A stretch of DNA of 55,341 nucleotides from Acetobacter cerevisiae (GTDB taxonomy: Bacteria; Pseudomonadota; Alphaproteobacteria; Acetobacterales; Acetobacteraceae): positions 1 to 55,341 of the forward strand of contig NZ_LHZA01000142.1 of assembly GCF_001580535.1 (NCBI RefSeq), in the 5' to 3' direction. The notes under the pieces were generated by a model that saw nothing but the letters and a program-made list of their open reading frames with translations, was not told the origin of the DNA and made no database searches. Both the position numbers and the translations under genes were made by a program. This document shows positions 32,537 through 41,684 of this stretch, piece by piece. The first letter of the stretch is position 1. The number at the start of each line of letters is the position of its first letter.

Positions 32537-35325
32537 TCCTGACAGATTTACAGATTGAAGGCTTTCGGCGCTTTGCGTCCCCGGTGCGTCTGGATGGACT
32601 GGGGCCGGGGCTGAATGTGTTGTCCGCCCCGAACGAGGCCGGGAAATCAACCTTGCTGGCCGCGCTGAAGGCGGTCCTGATGGTGCGGTCCAGCTCCAAG
32701 GCTAAGCCCGTCAAGGATCTTCAGCCTTATGGTGGCGGGGCGCCGCATGTGGCGGTGTCTTTCACATGGAAGGGCATGGACTGCCACCTGGAAAAGCAGT
32801 TCATCTCCAAGGCTTTCACCCGTCTGATGCTAGGGGCAGAACGGTTTGAGGGTGATCAGGCAGAAGAGGCGCTCCGTAACCTTCTGGGGCTGGAAGAAGC
32901 CAGCAAGGGCGAGGCGGCAGGCCTGTGGAGCGCGCTGCTGGTGGGGCAGGGAGAAAGCTTTGCGCAACCGGACCTGAACCAGACCGGGCAGGACAGTCTG
33001 CGCAGTTGTCTGGAACATGGGGTGGACCATGCGACCGGCGGGGCTGCGGCCAGTGCCGTGCTGAGCCGTGTGCGGGACCGGCTGCATCTGCTCCAGACAG
33101 CAAAAAGCGGCCAGCCAACAGGCAAATACAAGCAGGCGCTGGAGCAGGAAGTGCAGGCGCAGGCGTGTTTGCAAGATCTCCAAAACCGGCGGGCCGCGCT
33201 GGAAGAGGATCTGGCGGCGCTGGATCAGGCGCGCCGGGCCTTGCGTGAGCAGGAAGACCCGGAACGCAAAGCACAGGATGAGGCCGAACTTCTGGCTTTG
33301 CGCCAGTTGCGGGACAAGCTGCGGGTTGCGGATGCGGAAGAGCAGGCCGCCAGAGCGGCCCTCGCCACAGTGACGCACACCCGCAACAGCATCTGCGATG
33401 AACAGGAGCGACGGCAGGAACGGCGGGAGAGCCAGCGTAAGCTGGAGCGTGACGCGGCTGAAATGCAGCATGATCTGCAAGCCCTCACACTGCGGACGGC
33501 ACAGGCCCGTCAGCGTTACGAAGAAAGCCGAACGCAGCGAGAGCAGGCGGAACAGCAGCAGCAGGCCGCACGGCAGGCGTTGCTGGCGGTTTCTCGCCGA
33601 GCTACCGTCTTGCAGCAGCGCGCCGCACTGGACCGAAGCAAACAGACACTGCACCGGGCCGAGGCGGCCTGCATGCGGCTGGAACAGGCCCGTGCGGTGC
33701 TGGCGGCCTTGCAGGTTGATGAAGGGCTAATCCGCCGCGTGCGAAAAGCTGTGCGGGAACAGGATGCCGCTCAGGCCGCGCTGAATGCCCGCGCAACCCG
33801 TTTGACTGTGACCTTACAGCCCGAAGCGGCTGGTCGTGTGCTGCTGGATGGGGCTGCCTGTCCGCAGGGTGAGATGGTTCTCACACAGGCAGCAGACGTG
33901 CAGGTGGAAGGCATTGGCCAGTTCCGCATTACACCAGCTGTCAAAGATCATGATGAGGCTCTGGCGGCCGCAGATACGGCCCGGCAACAGCTTCAGTCCG
34001 TCCTGCACTCCGCCGGATGCCAGAGTGCTGAGCACGCCGAAACCCTGTTTGAAGAACGGCGACAAGCCGAAACCCGTGTGGCGGAAGCGCGTGCGGCCTT
34101 TGTAGCCTCTCTGCCCTCAGCGCGGGATGAGCGCGACGCGACCTTGTTCGAGGCTCTGGCGACGTTACGGCAGGATTTGAGTGACCAGGTTGCCGCTCTG
34201 GAACGGGAGCAGGCGGCTTTCGAGCAGGATTGCCAGTCGTCGGCGTTGGCCGGGGCACCAGAAGGCCGTGCAGCTCAGATCGCGACAGAAACTGTTTGCA
34301 GCCCAGAGGCTGAAGGCGGCGTGCAAACAGACCAGACGGAAGCGACCTTGCAGGCGTTGCAGCAAAAGGCCCGGCAGGAAGAAGAGCGCGCCGCCCGCGT
34401 CGCAGACGAAGCCCGGCAGAGGGAGCGCACGGAGCAGGCAGCCTATAACGCGGCCCAAAACCTTCAGGACAAAGCAGAGGCGGAACTTCGGCAGAAGCAG
34501 ACGGAACGAGATCAGGTCGGGCGCGAACTCGCCGTGAGTGCAGCGCGGGAAAGCGATGACGCTCTCGCAGCGCGTGCAGCAGAGACCGCGCAGGCTCAGG
34601 CGCAGGCAGAAGCGCACGTGCAGGCGCTCAAGGCCGGGCGAGAGACGGAGCAGCCTCTCTCCGTTGTGGAAACCCGCATTATGCGGCGGGAGCAGGCGCT
34701 GGAGAACGCCCGCACCTCCATTGCGCGCCTGCGTGAGGAGATCAAGGAACGGGAAACCCGCGTGCGCGTGGCCGAGGGCGACGGGCTGGATGAGAAAATC
34801 GCCGAGGCCGGACGCACCGCCTCCCGCCTCAAGCTGGACTGTGAAGGGTATGAGCGGGAGCGTGCCGCTTTGGCCTTGCTCGATCAGACCCTGAGCGATG
34901 CGGAAAAAACGCAGACCGAACGCTATCTCGCCCCGCTTGTGCGTACTCTCCAGCCCGCATTTTCCACGGTGTTTCCCGGGGCGTCTCTTGAGATGGATAC
35001 CGGGTTTGGTCTGTGCGGCCTGACGCGGCGGACGGCGGAAGAATTTGGCAGGTTGTCGGATGGAACGCGGGAGCAGATTGCTGTGCTGGTGCGTCTGGGC
35101 TTTGCAGAACTGCTGCATGCCCGCCAGTCGCCCGCCATTCTGGTACTGGATGACGCGCTGAGTTTTTCAGATTCTCAGCGGCTGGAACTGATGTTCGATG
35201 TGCTGGCCGATGCGGCCACGCGGTTCCAGATTCTTGTGCTGACTTGCCGCGCGGAAGCTTTTGCCAGACTGGGCGGCAGGCCTCTCAGCCTGCGGCCCAT
35301 CCCGCAGATTACAGAACGACGTTGA
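32533..35325 (+). CDS. YhaN-like coiled-coil AAA ATPase (SbcC-like)
   Basis: A 930-residue Rad50/SMC-like ATPase. Walker A is APNEAGKST (about 33-41), the signature-like LSDGTREQ and Walker B PAILVLDDALSFSD lie near the C-terminus, and about 170-800 is charged heptad-rich coiled coil (Gln, Glu, Arg, Ala). In the middle, around 425-475, a short beta-rich insert (RVLLDGAACPQGEMVL and QVEGIGQFRITPA) replaces the zinc hook CxxC of SbcC/Rad50, as in the YhaN (AAA_27) group. The gene overlaps the nuclease gene by 4 nt and the convergent oprB gene by 17 nt at its 3' end. Predicted role: DNA end processing. Confidence 0.86.
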   Translation: MILTDLQIEGFRRFASPVRLDGLGPGLNVLSAPNEAGKSTLLAALKAVLMVRSSSKAKPVKDLQPYGGGAPHVAVSFTWKGMDCHLEKQFISKAFTRLMLGAERFEGDQAEEALRNLLGLEEASKGEAAGLWSALLVGQGESFAQPDLNQTGQDSLRSCLEHGVDHATGGAAASAVLSRVRDRLHLLQTAKSGQPTGKYKQALEQEVQAQACLQDLQNRRAALEEDLAALDQARRALREQEDPERKAQDEAELLALRQLRDKLRVADAEEQAARAALATVTHTRNSICDEQERRQERRESQRKLERDAAEMQHDLQALTLRTAQARQRYEESRTQREQAEQQQQAARQALLAVSRRATVLQQRAALDRSKQTLHRAEAACMRLEQARAVLAALQVDEGLIRRVRKAVREQDAAQAALNARATRLTVTLQPEAAGRVLLDGAACPQGEMVLTQAADVQVEGIGQFRITPAVKDHDEALAAADTARQQLQSVLHSAGCQSAEHAETLFEERRQAETRVAEARAAFVASLPSARDERDATLFEALATLRQDLSDQVAALEREQAAFEQDCQSSALAGAPEGRAAQIATETVCSPEAEGGVQTDQTEATLQALQQKARQEEERAARVADEARQRERTEQAAYNAAQNLQDKAEAELRQKQTERDQVGRELAVSAARESDDALAARAAETAQAQAQAEAHVQALKAGRETEQPLSVVETRIMRREQALENARTSIARLREEIKERETRVRVAEGDGLDEKIAEAGRTASRLKLDCEGYERERAALALLDQTLSDAEKTQTERYLAPLVRTLQPAFSTVFPGASLEMDTGFGLCGLTRRTAEEFGRLSDGTREQIAVLVRLGFAELLHARQSPAILVLDDALSFSDSQRLELMFDVLADAATRFQILVLTCRAEAFARLGGRPLSLRPIPQITERR

Positions 35326-36769
35326 ACTGAAGGGCCATCACGGCGGCGTCATGGAACGTCGTGGTGGCGCCGGGGCGGTTGATATACTGGAAATCCGGCT
35401 GAAGGGTCAGGCCGTTCGCCACATGCGCGTTGTAGAAGAATTCGTAGACGTTTTCATGCGACTGAATGCCCCAGACCTGTCCCCACTGGTTGGACTGGAA
35501 GTCCTGCCCGGCAATGACGGACGCTTCCTGCTGGAGCGCTACGGTGCGGCTCATTTTCATCCACTGATACATCATGCCGATGCTGTCATTCGGGCGGCCC
35601 CAGGGCTTACCCGTTTCCAGCAGGCCACCCCACAGATGGTGGGACATGGCGGTGGTCTTGCCGTCAGTCCACATATAGCCGCCCATGGCAATCAGGCCGT
35701 TGGTCGGGCCTTCCCCATTACGGACCAGCATCTGGTCAGCCTGTAGCCATGCGCTGGCGCGGCCTGCATGGTAACGGGCTGGCTGACCAGTCTGCACCCA
35801 GGCGTTGCCATTAATGTCCTCATACAGGTCTTTGTATTTGGAATTATCGTAGCTGTAGCCAGCCTTATAATGGCCCACCAGATGGTTTTTGCCGAAGGAG
35901 GGCATCCAGCCGATTTCCACCGGGGTGGAGAATTTGCCCAGACCATCCTGCGCCCACGCCCAGCCGGAAATGCCGCCGTTAAAAGCGTGGGGGGAGACGG
36001 CAAACAGGCCGGCCATAATGTAGGTATCATTGGTGGGCATGACGCGGGCCACGGCACCAAGGTTGCCTGATGGCCAGTCACGGTTGCCTTCCGTGTATTT
36101 GTTCGGGGCGGGGTTCCCGCAGACAGCCACGTTCATATACATACAGAACAGCGGAGAGGCCGCGAAGAAGCTGCCCACTGGAATCCAGCCTGCGCTGATA
36201 TCCAGATGGTTATTCAGGAACGACTTTTCGCCATACAGATAGACAAGATGGGCCACCACGTTGCCTCGGGCACCGTAAATCTGCTGCACGCCGCCAATCG
36301 AATCCCCGATATACTGGGTGCTCAGGTTCTGGCCGTGGCCGTTTACCACCATCATGTGTGACCAGAAGCCTTTAAGCAGATTGAGGTCAGTCAGCTTCCC
36401 CCAGTCCACATCCAGCTCCACGCCGACCTGCCCGGCGTTGGTCACACCCTGCCGCATGCCGCCACGGAAGTTCCCGGCCAGTTCCTCATGCACGTCAGCC
36501 AGAACGTGGATGCCGTGGTCCAGCAGCCAGGGCTGCGCGCCCCACCAGTCCCCAAAAAAGTGGTTTTTCCCATAGGGCGCTGAAAACATCGGGCCGGGGT
36601 CTTCCACCGGGTTAGCCTCATTATTGGCTTCCAGACTGGGCCACAGGCCGGCAGCACTGTTCCCGCCCGTCAGCAACTGCGCTGATGCTTTTGAGGAGAA
36701 AGCTGGGGTCAGGCAACAGGCAAAAGAGAGTGCGCAAAGGAAAGAGAAGCCGGATGAAAATCTTGTCAT
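35309..36769 (-). CDS. oprB: OprB-type carbohydrate-selective porin
   Basis: A 486-residue outer-membrane barrel. The signal peptide (FSFLCALSFACCLTPAFSSKASA) is followed by KNHFFGDWWGAQPWLLDHGI, the hallmark of the OprB family, which admits glucose and other sugars into the periplasm where acetic acid bacteria oxidise them. Further family segments are GKLTDLNLLKGFWSHMM and WGGLLETGKPWGRPNDSIG. The frame is open to 37093 but that part overlaps moaB; ATG 36769 starts the signal peptide. Its last 17 nt overlap the convergent YhaN-like gene. Confidence 0.9.
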   Translation of the reverse strand: MTRFSSGFSFLCALSFACCLTPAFSSKASAQLLTGGNSAAGLWPSLEANNEANPVEDPGPMFSAPYGKNHFFGDWWGAQPWLLDHGIHVLADVHEELAGNFRGGMRQGVTNAGQVGVELDVDWGKLTDLNLLKGFWSHMMVVNGHGQNLSTQYIGDSIGGVQQIYGARGNVVAHLVYLYGEKSFLNNHLDISAGWIPVGSFFAASPLFCMYMNVAVCGNPAPNKYTEGNRDWPSGNLGAVARVMPTNDTYIMAGLFAVSPHAFNGGISGWAWAQDGLGKFSTPVEIGWMPSFGKNHLVGHYKAGYSYDNSKYKDLYEDINGNAWVQTGQPARYHAGRASAWLQADQMLVRNGEGPTNGLIAMGGYMWTDGKTTAMSHHLWGGLLETGKPWGRPNDSIGMMYQWMKMSRTVALQQEASVIAGQDFQSNQWGQVWGIQSHENVYEFFYNAHVANGLTLQPDFQYINRPGATTTFHDAAVMALQFNVVL

Positions 36770-36961
36770 TTTTCTTTTTGTTTTTGTTGAGGATGCATGA
36801 GGCGAGTGTTCATATTGTTTCAAAGCGGCACCATAATGTCTAAAACTTTTTTCACTCTCTTGGGTCTTTCGGCCTGTTGGGTGGTATTTTAGCGACAGCC
36901 GCCAGCACAGCGCTGCCCGGAATGCGTTGACGCATGCGGCGGCAGATGATGAATTCCATTT

Positions 36962-37516
36962 ATGACAAAAATAGACACAAACCGCCCCTTCCTGCCGGTG
37001 CGTATCGCGGTAATGACCGTATCGGATTCCCGCACGCTTGAGACAGATACATCGGGTCAGGCTCTGGTTTCCCGCATCGAGCAGGCGGGCCATGTGCTGG
37101 CAGACCGCACGATTGTGCGGGACGATGTCAAACAGATAACGGAACAGCTTAAGAGCTGGATAAAAGACCCTCTGGTTGATGTGGTGATCACGAATGGCGG
37201 CACCGGTGTAACCGGGCGCGACGTGACGCCGGAAGCCTTTGACTGTGTGCTTGAAAAGCGCATCGAAGGCTTTGGCGAATTGTTCAGAATGCTGTCCTAC
37301 CGCAAGATCGGCACGTCCACCATTCAGTCCCGCGCTGTCGCAGGTGTTGCGGACGGAACATACCTGTTTGCGCTGCCCGGTTCAACCGGGGCGGTCAAAG
37401 ACGGCTGGGATGACATTCTTGTGTTCCAGCTCGACAGCCGCCATCGCCCCTGTAACTTTGTGGAGCTCATGCCCCGGTTGCGTGAAGGATTGAAGGAGGA
37501 TCATTCCCATGACTGA
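36962..37516 (+). CDS. moaB: Molybdenum cofactor biosynthesis protein B
   Basis: A 184-residue MoaB/Mog-type protein that adenylylates molybdopterin or binds it during cofactor synthesis. The segments [40 protein letters not shown] (the molybdopterin-binding NGGTG loop) and [18 protein letters not shown] are diagnostic. Acetic acid bacteria need the cofactor for periplasmic and cytoplasmic dehydrogenases. No other moa/moe gene is near. Its stop lies 8 nt inside the next gene. Confidence 0.93.
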   Translation: MTKIDTNRPFLPVRIAVMTVSDSRTLETDTSGQALVSRIEQAGHVLADRTIVRDDVKQITEQLKSWIKDPLVDVVITNGGTGVTGRDVTPEAFDCVLEKRIEGFGELFRMLSYRKIGTSTIQSRAVAGVADGTYLFALPGSTGAVKDGWDDILVFQLDSRHRPCNFVELMPRLREGLKEDHSHD

Positions 37517-38087
37517 AGACGTCAGACTGCTGATGCTGGCAGGCGATTATGTGGAAGATTACGAGATCATGGTGCCGTATCAGGCGCTGCTGATGGTGGG
37601 CTACAAAGTGGATGTGGTCAGCCCCGGCAAGAAGGCGGGGGACAAGGTTCTGACCGCCATCCATGATTTTGAAGGTGCGCAGACCTACAGCGAAAAGCCC
37701 GGGCATGCCTTCCAGCTCAATGCGACGTTCGATGAGATTGATACGGACGATTATATCGGCCTGATCATCCCCGGTGGTCGTGCGCCGGAACATCTGCGCA
37801 TGCACCCGCGGGTGATCGAGATTGTCAAAGCCTTTGCAGACCGGCCTCTGGCTGCCATCTGCCACGGTGCGCAGCTGCTGGCTGCGGCGGATATCATCAA
37901 GGGCCGCACGGTCTCCGCTTACCCCGCCTGCCGCCCGGAAGTGGAAATGGCTGGTGCCACCTACGCCGATATTGCGGTGACAGACGCCGTGACGGACGGA
38001 GAGCTGGTGACAGCCCCGGCCTGGCCTGCTCACCCGGCGTGGCTGGCGCAGTTCCTCAGCGTGCTGGGCGCGACTGTGACAATATAG
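37509..38087 (+). CDS. DJ-1/PfpI family protein
   Basis: A 192-residue glutamine-amidotransferase-like protein. The nucleophile elbow is [14 protein letters not shown] (Cys near residue 118), with an upstream Glu in GDYVEDYE and the typical [16 protein letters not shown]. Known members act as chaperones, glyoxalases or peptidases; which is uncertain. It starts within the moaB end behind GAAGGAGGATC, so the two genes are translationally coupled. Confidence 0.88.
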   Translation: MTEDVRLLMLAGDYVEDYEIMVPYQALLMVGYKVDVVSPGKKAGDKVLTAIHDFEGAQTYSEKPGHAFQLNATFDEIDTDDYIGLIIPGGRAPEHLRMHPRVIEIVKAFADRPLAAICHGAQLLAAADIIKGRTVSAYPACRPEVEMAGATYADIAVTDAVTDGELVTAPAWPAHPAWLAQFLSVLGATVTI

Positions 38088-38151
38088 TGCATTGGCAGGC
38101 TCCTCCCGTTGTGCATCATAGAGGATTGTGTTCAACAGGATGGAGCCTCTT

Positions 38152-38820
38152 ATGAGACGTCTTACTGCCCATTTTATCCCTGCGGTTCTCAGTCTGGCCT
38201 GTGCCATGCCGCCAGCCGCAGCATGGGCACAGCAGGCGACCTCCCTCCCGCCGAATGATGCCCCAAGCCCTGCGCCGAACATGCATCCGGACGTCAAACT
38301 GCCGACCCTCAACACGCCGGTTAAGGTAGAAGACATCAAGGTTTCCGGGAACAAGCGGGTCAGCACCGAGGCTATTATGGCTGTGGTGCCGTTCCATGTT
38401 GGCAGCATGGTCACGCAGGCGCAGATCACGCAGGGTCTGCAGGACATCATGAAGCTGTACCAGCAGCAGAATATTGGCGGAAAATTCCACCAGAGCCTCA
38501 GCCTGGACGGCAAAAGGGTGAAGGTAGGATGGGCCATTGAAGAAACAGGTGGCCCCGCAGATTTCCAAAAGCCGCTGGTGCTGGAAAGCCTCGGGTTTGA
38601 CGGCAATCTGCACGTCTCAACCTCAGCGCTGAAAGAGGCCGTGCATCGTCAGCCGGGCGAACAGGTTACGCCTGCAACCGTGCTGGCTGATGAAAAAGCC
38701 ATTCAGGCTTTGTATGTGAAGAAGAATATCGGCGTGACCATCGTGCCGGAAAGCCATGCGCCGCATAAGGATGAGCGCGTGACGCTGACTTATCACCTGA
38801 CGGAAAAAGCCAACGATTAA
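38152..38820 (+). CDS. Secreted POTRA-domain protein without a barrel
   Basis: A 222-residue exported protein: signal peptide MRRLTAHFIPAVLSLACAMP with probable cleavage after AWA, a Pro-rich spacer, then two POTRA-like modules. Module one starts VKVEDIKVSGNKRVSTEAI and module two LVLESLGFDGNLHVSTSAL; both have the beta-alpha-alpha-beta-beta pattern seen in BamA, TamA and ShlB. It stops after the second module, so no beta-barrel follows. ATG 38152 has GGAG 7-8 bases upstream and directly begins the signal peptide; the frame opens at 38128. It may scaffold periplasmic protein handling, but this is inference. Confidence 0.72.
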   Translation: MRRLTAHFIPAVLSLACAMPPAAAWAQQATSLPPNDAPSPAPNMHPDVKLPTLNTPVKVEDIKVSGNKRVSTEAIMAVVPFHVGSMVTQAQITQGLQDIMKLYQQQNIGGKFHQSLSLDGKRVKVGWAIEETGGPADFQKPLVLESLGFDGNLHVSTSALKEAVHRQPGEQVTPATVLADEKAIQALYVKKNIGVTIVPESHAPHKDERVTLTYHLTEKAND

Positions 38821-38838
38821 GTCTCTGAAGGCCCTATG

Positions 38839-38904
38839 CAGGCGGTTCTGAGCTAAAACTCAGCGCCGCCTGTTTGGGTCTATGCCCCCGTTTGTGCGGG
38901 GGCA
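38839..38904. terminator. Two hairpins between convergent potra and folE genes
   Basis: The first hairpin (38839-38872) pairs CAGGCGG..CTGAG with CTCAG..CCGCCTG, the second (38883-38904) pairs TGCCCCCG with CGGGGGCA around 6 nt. They lie between the stops of two convergent genes and probably end both transcripts, although neither has a good T-run. Confidence 0.5.
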
Positions 38905-38911
38905 GGTCGTC

Positions 38912-39520
38912 TTAGTATTCGCTCGCACCCGGGCGGTTGAGCATGGCCAGCAGTTCCCGCCGTGTATCAGAATTGGTGCGGAACACGCCCAGCATCTGGC
39001 TGGTGACCATGGAAACGCCGGGGCGATGCACGCCACGGGTCGTCATGCATTCATGGCTGGATTCAATAATGACGGCTGTGCCGTGCGGCTGCAAAACATC
39101 ATTAATGGTGTTGGCAATCTGGGCCGTCAGCCGTTCCTGAATCTGCATGCGGCGGGCATAGGCATCCACCACGCGTGCCAGTTTGGAAATGCCGACTACG
39201 CGCTGGCGCGGCAGATAGGCGACGTGCGCGCGGCCAATAATGGGGGCCAGATGGTGTTCGCAGTGGCTTTCAAAGCGAATATCGCGCAGCAGCACGATTT
39301 CATCATAGCCTTCAACTTCGGAAAATGTGCGTTCCAGAAGTGTTTTGGGGTCAATCGCGTAGCCCTCAAAAAACTCTTCATAGGCGCGGGTGACGCGGGC
39401 AGGCGTATCATGCAGGCCTTCACGGTCCGGATTTTCCCCGGCCCAGCGGAGCATGGTGCGGATGGCGTCTTCCGCCTCTTCACGGGTGGGGCGGTCAGTC
39501 TTGGGCAGAGGGTCGCTCAT
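38912..39520 (-). CDS. folE: GTP cyclohydrolase I
   Basis: It converts GTP to dihydroneopterin triphosphate, the first step toward folate. The 202-residue protein has [16 protein letters not shown], the zinc and catalytic segment [15 protein letters not shown] (Cys and two His), [22 protein letters not shown] and [14 protein letters not shown] with the third zinc ligand Cys. ATG 39520 has CAGGAGAA upstream, so I prefer it over 39559. apaG lies 51 nt upstream on the same strand. Confidence 0.96.
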   Translation of the reverse strand: MSDPLPKTDRPTREEAEDAIRTMLRWAGENPDREGLHDTPARVTRAYEEFFEGYAIDPKTLLERTFSEVEGYDEIVLLRDIRFESHCEHHLAPIIGRAHVAYLPRQRVVGISKLARVVDAYARRMQIQERLTAQIANTINDVLQPHGTAVIIESSHECMTTRGVHRPGVSMVTSQMLGVFRTNSDTRRELLAMLNRPGASEY

Positions 39521-39571
39521 GCCATTCTCCTGCGGTCTGCATGATGATGAAGCGGTCATGGCCAGTTCGGG

Positions 39572-40045
39572 TTAATGGATCTGGCGGAACTGGAACGGGC
39601 TATCAAGGCTGAAAGCCGGAATGGCGATATCAAACCGTTTGCCGGAATTGACATTCCACATCTGGTAAGACCCGCGCATAAAGCCGCCTGCCGTGGTGAG
39701 GGAGACGCCGGAGGTGTAGTCAAACCCGTTCTGCGGGCGGATGACCGGCTGTTCGCCCACAACGCCTTCACCATGCACATATTCCGTGCGGCCAGCGCCA
39801 TCGGTAATCTGCCAGGTGCGTTCCTTCAGCTGGATGGGGGCCGTGCCGCCATTTTCAATGCGGATGCGATACACCCAGCAATAGACATCCTCGTCCGGTT
39901 CCGACTGTTCGGGGAGCCAGAATACCTGCACGCAGACACGCATATCGTCCGTCACGGCTTCATACATCGGCGCTGAAGCGAAGAGCTCGCTCAGGGCGTC
40001 ATCATGATCGGGGGACATGGGCGGTGAGTCCGGCCAGTCAGGCAT
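39572..40045 (-). CDS. apaG: ApaG domain protein
   Basis: A 157-residue protein of the ApaG fold (fibronectin-III-like). Family segments include YCWVYRIRIENGG, LKERTWQITDGAGRTEYVHGEGVVGEQPVI (key parts RTWQITD and GEGVVGEQP), FDYTSGVSL and GGFMRGSYQM. Its precise role is unknown; enteric ApaG is linked to cobalt resistance and magnesium efflux. About 25 residues precede the usual family start, so the ATG at 40018 is an alternative. Confidence 0.93.
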   Translation of the reverse strand: MPDWPDSPPMSPDHDDALSELFASAPMYEAVTDDMRVCVQVFWLPEQSEPDEDVYCWVYRIRIENGGTAPIQLKERTWQITDGAGRTEYVHGEGVVGEQPVIRPQNGFDYTSGVSLTTAGGFMRGSYQMWNVNSGKRFDIAIPAFSLDSPFQFRQIH

Positions 40046-40165
40046 GGGGTGTTCTGCTCCTGCATAAGAATAACATGGCCGGTTTCATGCCATCCGGGGC
40101 ATCCCGTAAGGCAGACGTCAAGGCACAGTCCGCTGGCAGTATCACGAAGCGATTGGATAAGGGAA

Positions 40166-40213
40166 GCCGCCTGTCTGGTCTGTTGCTGTTCCGGCACAAA
40201 GCAGACAGGCGGC
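40166..40213. terminator. Long-stem hairpin after metZ
   Basis: GCCGCCTGTCTG (40166-40177) and CAGACAGGCGGC (40202-40213) form a perfect 12-bp stem with a 24-nt loop, about 10-57 bp past the metZ stop on the minus strand. After the stem the minus strand reads TTCCCTTATCC, a weak T-rich tail. It probably ends or protects the metZ transcript. Confidence 0.5.
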
Positions 40214-40222
40214 GGTCAGGCG

Positions 40223-41431
40223 TTAGCTTTTGGCGAGAGCTGCCACGCCACGGGCAAGGTCATCAATCAGATCGGCGCTGTCTTCCAGCCCGACGGAGAA
40301 GCGGATAGCCCCGTCGGAAATGCCCAGTTTGGCCCGTTCTTCCGCACCAATTTTCATGTGCGTGGTGGTGGCCGGGTGGGTGACGAGGGAGCGCGCATCG
40401 CCCAGATTGTTGGAGATGGCGATGAGCTTCAGAGCGTTCATGAACGCAAATGCGCCGTCCTGCCCGCCGTCCACTTCAAACGCGACCATGGTGCCGCCGG
40501 CCGTCATCTGGCGCTGGGCGAGGTCATACTGCGGATGGTCCTTGCGGCCCGGATAACGCACGCTGACGATACCGGGCGCAGAGGCCAGATAGTCCGCCAC
40601 GGCTGCGGCGTTGCGCGTCATGGCTTCCACGCGCAGGGCGAGAGTTTCCAGCCCTTTGAGCATGACCCATGCGTTGAAGGGGGAGAGCGCGTTACCGGTA
40701 TTGCGCACGAACGGCTGGAGCGTTTCTTTAATCCAGTCTTCCTTGCCCAGCACGGCACCACCCAGAACGCGGCCCTGCCCATCGATATGCTTGGTACAGG
40801 AATACACCACTACGTCGGCACCCAGTTCCAGCGGCTTCTGGTAGAGGGGGGAGGCGAAGACGTTATCGACAATCACCAGTGCGCCGGCCTTGTGGGCGCG
40901 CTCTGCAATGGCGGCGAGGTCCAGCACATCCAGCATGGGGTTGGAGGGGCTTTCTAGCAGCACGGCAGCGGTCGGTTTGCTAAAGGCTTCATCCCATGCA
41001 GCAAGGTCACCCCCGTCTACAAAGACTGTTTCCACGCCGTATTGCGGCAGCAGGTTGGCCACAATCCAGTGACAGGAGCCAAACAGCGCGCGGGAGGCTA
41101 CAACGCGATCCCCGGCTTTGACCTGAGACAGCAGGGCGGAAGACACAGCGCCCATGCCGGTGGACGTGGCCACACAGGCTTCTGCCCCTTCCAGATCCGC
41201 CAGACGGCGTTCCAGCGCTGCAACCGTGGGGTTGGCAAAGCGGCTGTACTGATAGTGGGAGATTTCACCGGTAAAGGTTTTAGCGGCCTGTTCAGCGTTT
41301 TCGTAAACAAAGCCGGATGTCAGGAAAAGCGCCTCGCTGGTTTCACCATATTCGGTGCGTTCCAGGCCCGCATGCAACAGGCGGGTGGCGGGGCGCCAGT
41401 TTTGGGAAGAGGATGTCTTGCTGTCACTCAT
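40223..41431 (-). CDS. metZ: O-succinylhomoserine sulfhydrylase
   Basis: A PLP enzyme of the Cys/Met metabolism family that makes homocysteine from O-succinylhomoserine and sulfide. The segments NWRPATRLLHAG at the N-terminus, HYQYSRFANPT, STGMGAVSSAL, the PLP-lysine segment VVYSCTKHIDGQG and the C-terminal HPATTTHMKI favour MetZ over MetB. From the ATG at 41431 the product has 402 residues, the family's size. The frame is also open to an ATG at 41509 that directly follows a SAM-II-like riboswitch; translation from there would add 26 residues with no counterpart in the family. Expression is expected to fall when S-adenosylmethionine is plentiful. Confidence 0.92.
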   Translation of the reverse strand: MSDSKTSSSQNWRPATRLLHAGLERTEYGETSEALFLTSGFVYENAEQAAKTFTGEISHYQYSRFANPTVAALERRLADLEGAEACVATSTGMGAVSSALLSQVKAGDRVVASRALFGSCHWIVANLLPQYGVETVFVDGGDLAAWDEAFSKPTAAVLLESPSNPMLDVLDLAAIAERAHKAGALVIVDNVFASPLYQKPLELGADVVVYSCTKHIDGQGRVLGGAVLGKEDWIKETLQPFVRNTGNALSPFNAWVMLKGLETLALRVEAMTRNAAAVADYLASAPGIVSVRYPGRKDHPQYDLAQRQMTAGGTMVAFEVDGGQDGAFAFMNALKLIAISNNLGDARSLVTHPATTTHMKIGAEERAKLGISDGAIRFSVGLEDSADLIDDLARGVAALAKS

Positions 41432-41511
41432 CATGAGGTATCCGGTTCTTTTGCTGTCATACAGCGCAGTGTGACCGTGGAAACCGTGGCGTCGGCACAG
41501 CGTCGCCATGG

Positions 41512-41568
41512 CCTCTTTAGCGCGTTTATTTTACCTCGCCGCAAGCCGGCCGGACAAATCACGAGGTC
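41512..41568 (-). promoter_or_regulatory. SAM-II-like riboswitch upstream of metZ
   Basis: Read on the minus strand: CCTCG (41566-41562) pairs with CGAGG (41538-41534) as stem P1. The loop carries the conserved GTGATTTG (41562-41555) and CCGGCTTGC (41549-41541), and after an A-rich strand (TAAAATAAA) comes GCTAAAG (41521-41515), the 3' pseudoknot strand, which runs into the Shine-Dalgarno-like AAAGAGG. These are the conserved SAM-II (metA-type) blocks in the right order and spacing, in front of a homocysteine-synthesis gene in an alphaproteobacterium. I could not score it against the covariance model. Confidence 0.85.
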
Positions 41569-41684
41569 TTAGCGTGCTTTAACACACCGCAAGCATTTCG
41601 TTATGCGGAGGCATGTTCTGTTCGTCAAGCGTCTACCCACCCGCCGGGCTGCGGCCTCAGCTATGCAGCAGGGCAGGGCGTAGT

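Noticed and set aside
38839-38904. Possible small RNA between the POTRA and folE genes
   Set aside because: Two hairpins between convergent stops are better explained as terminators; no promoter is evident.
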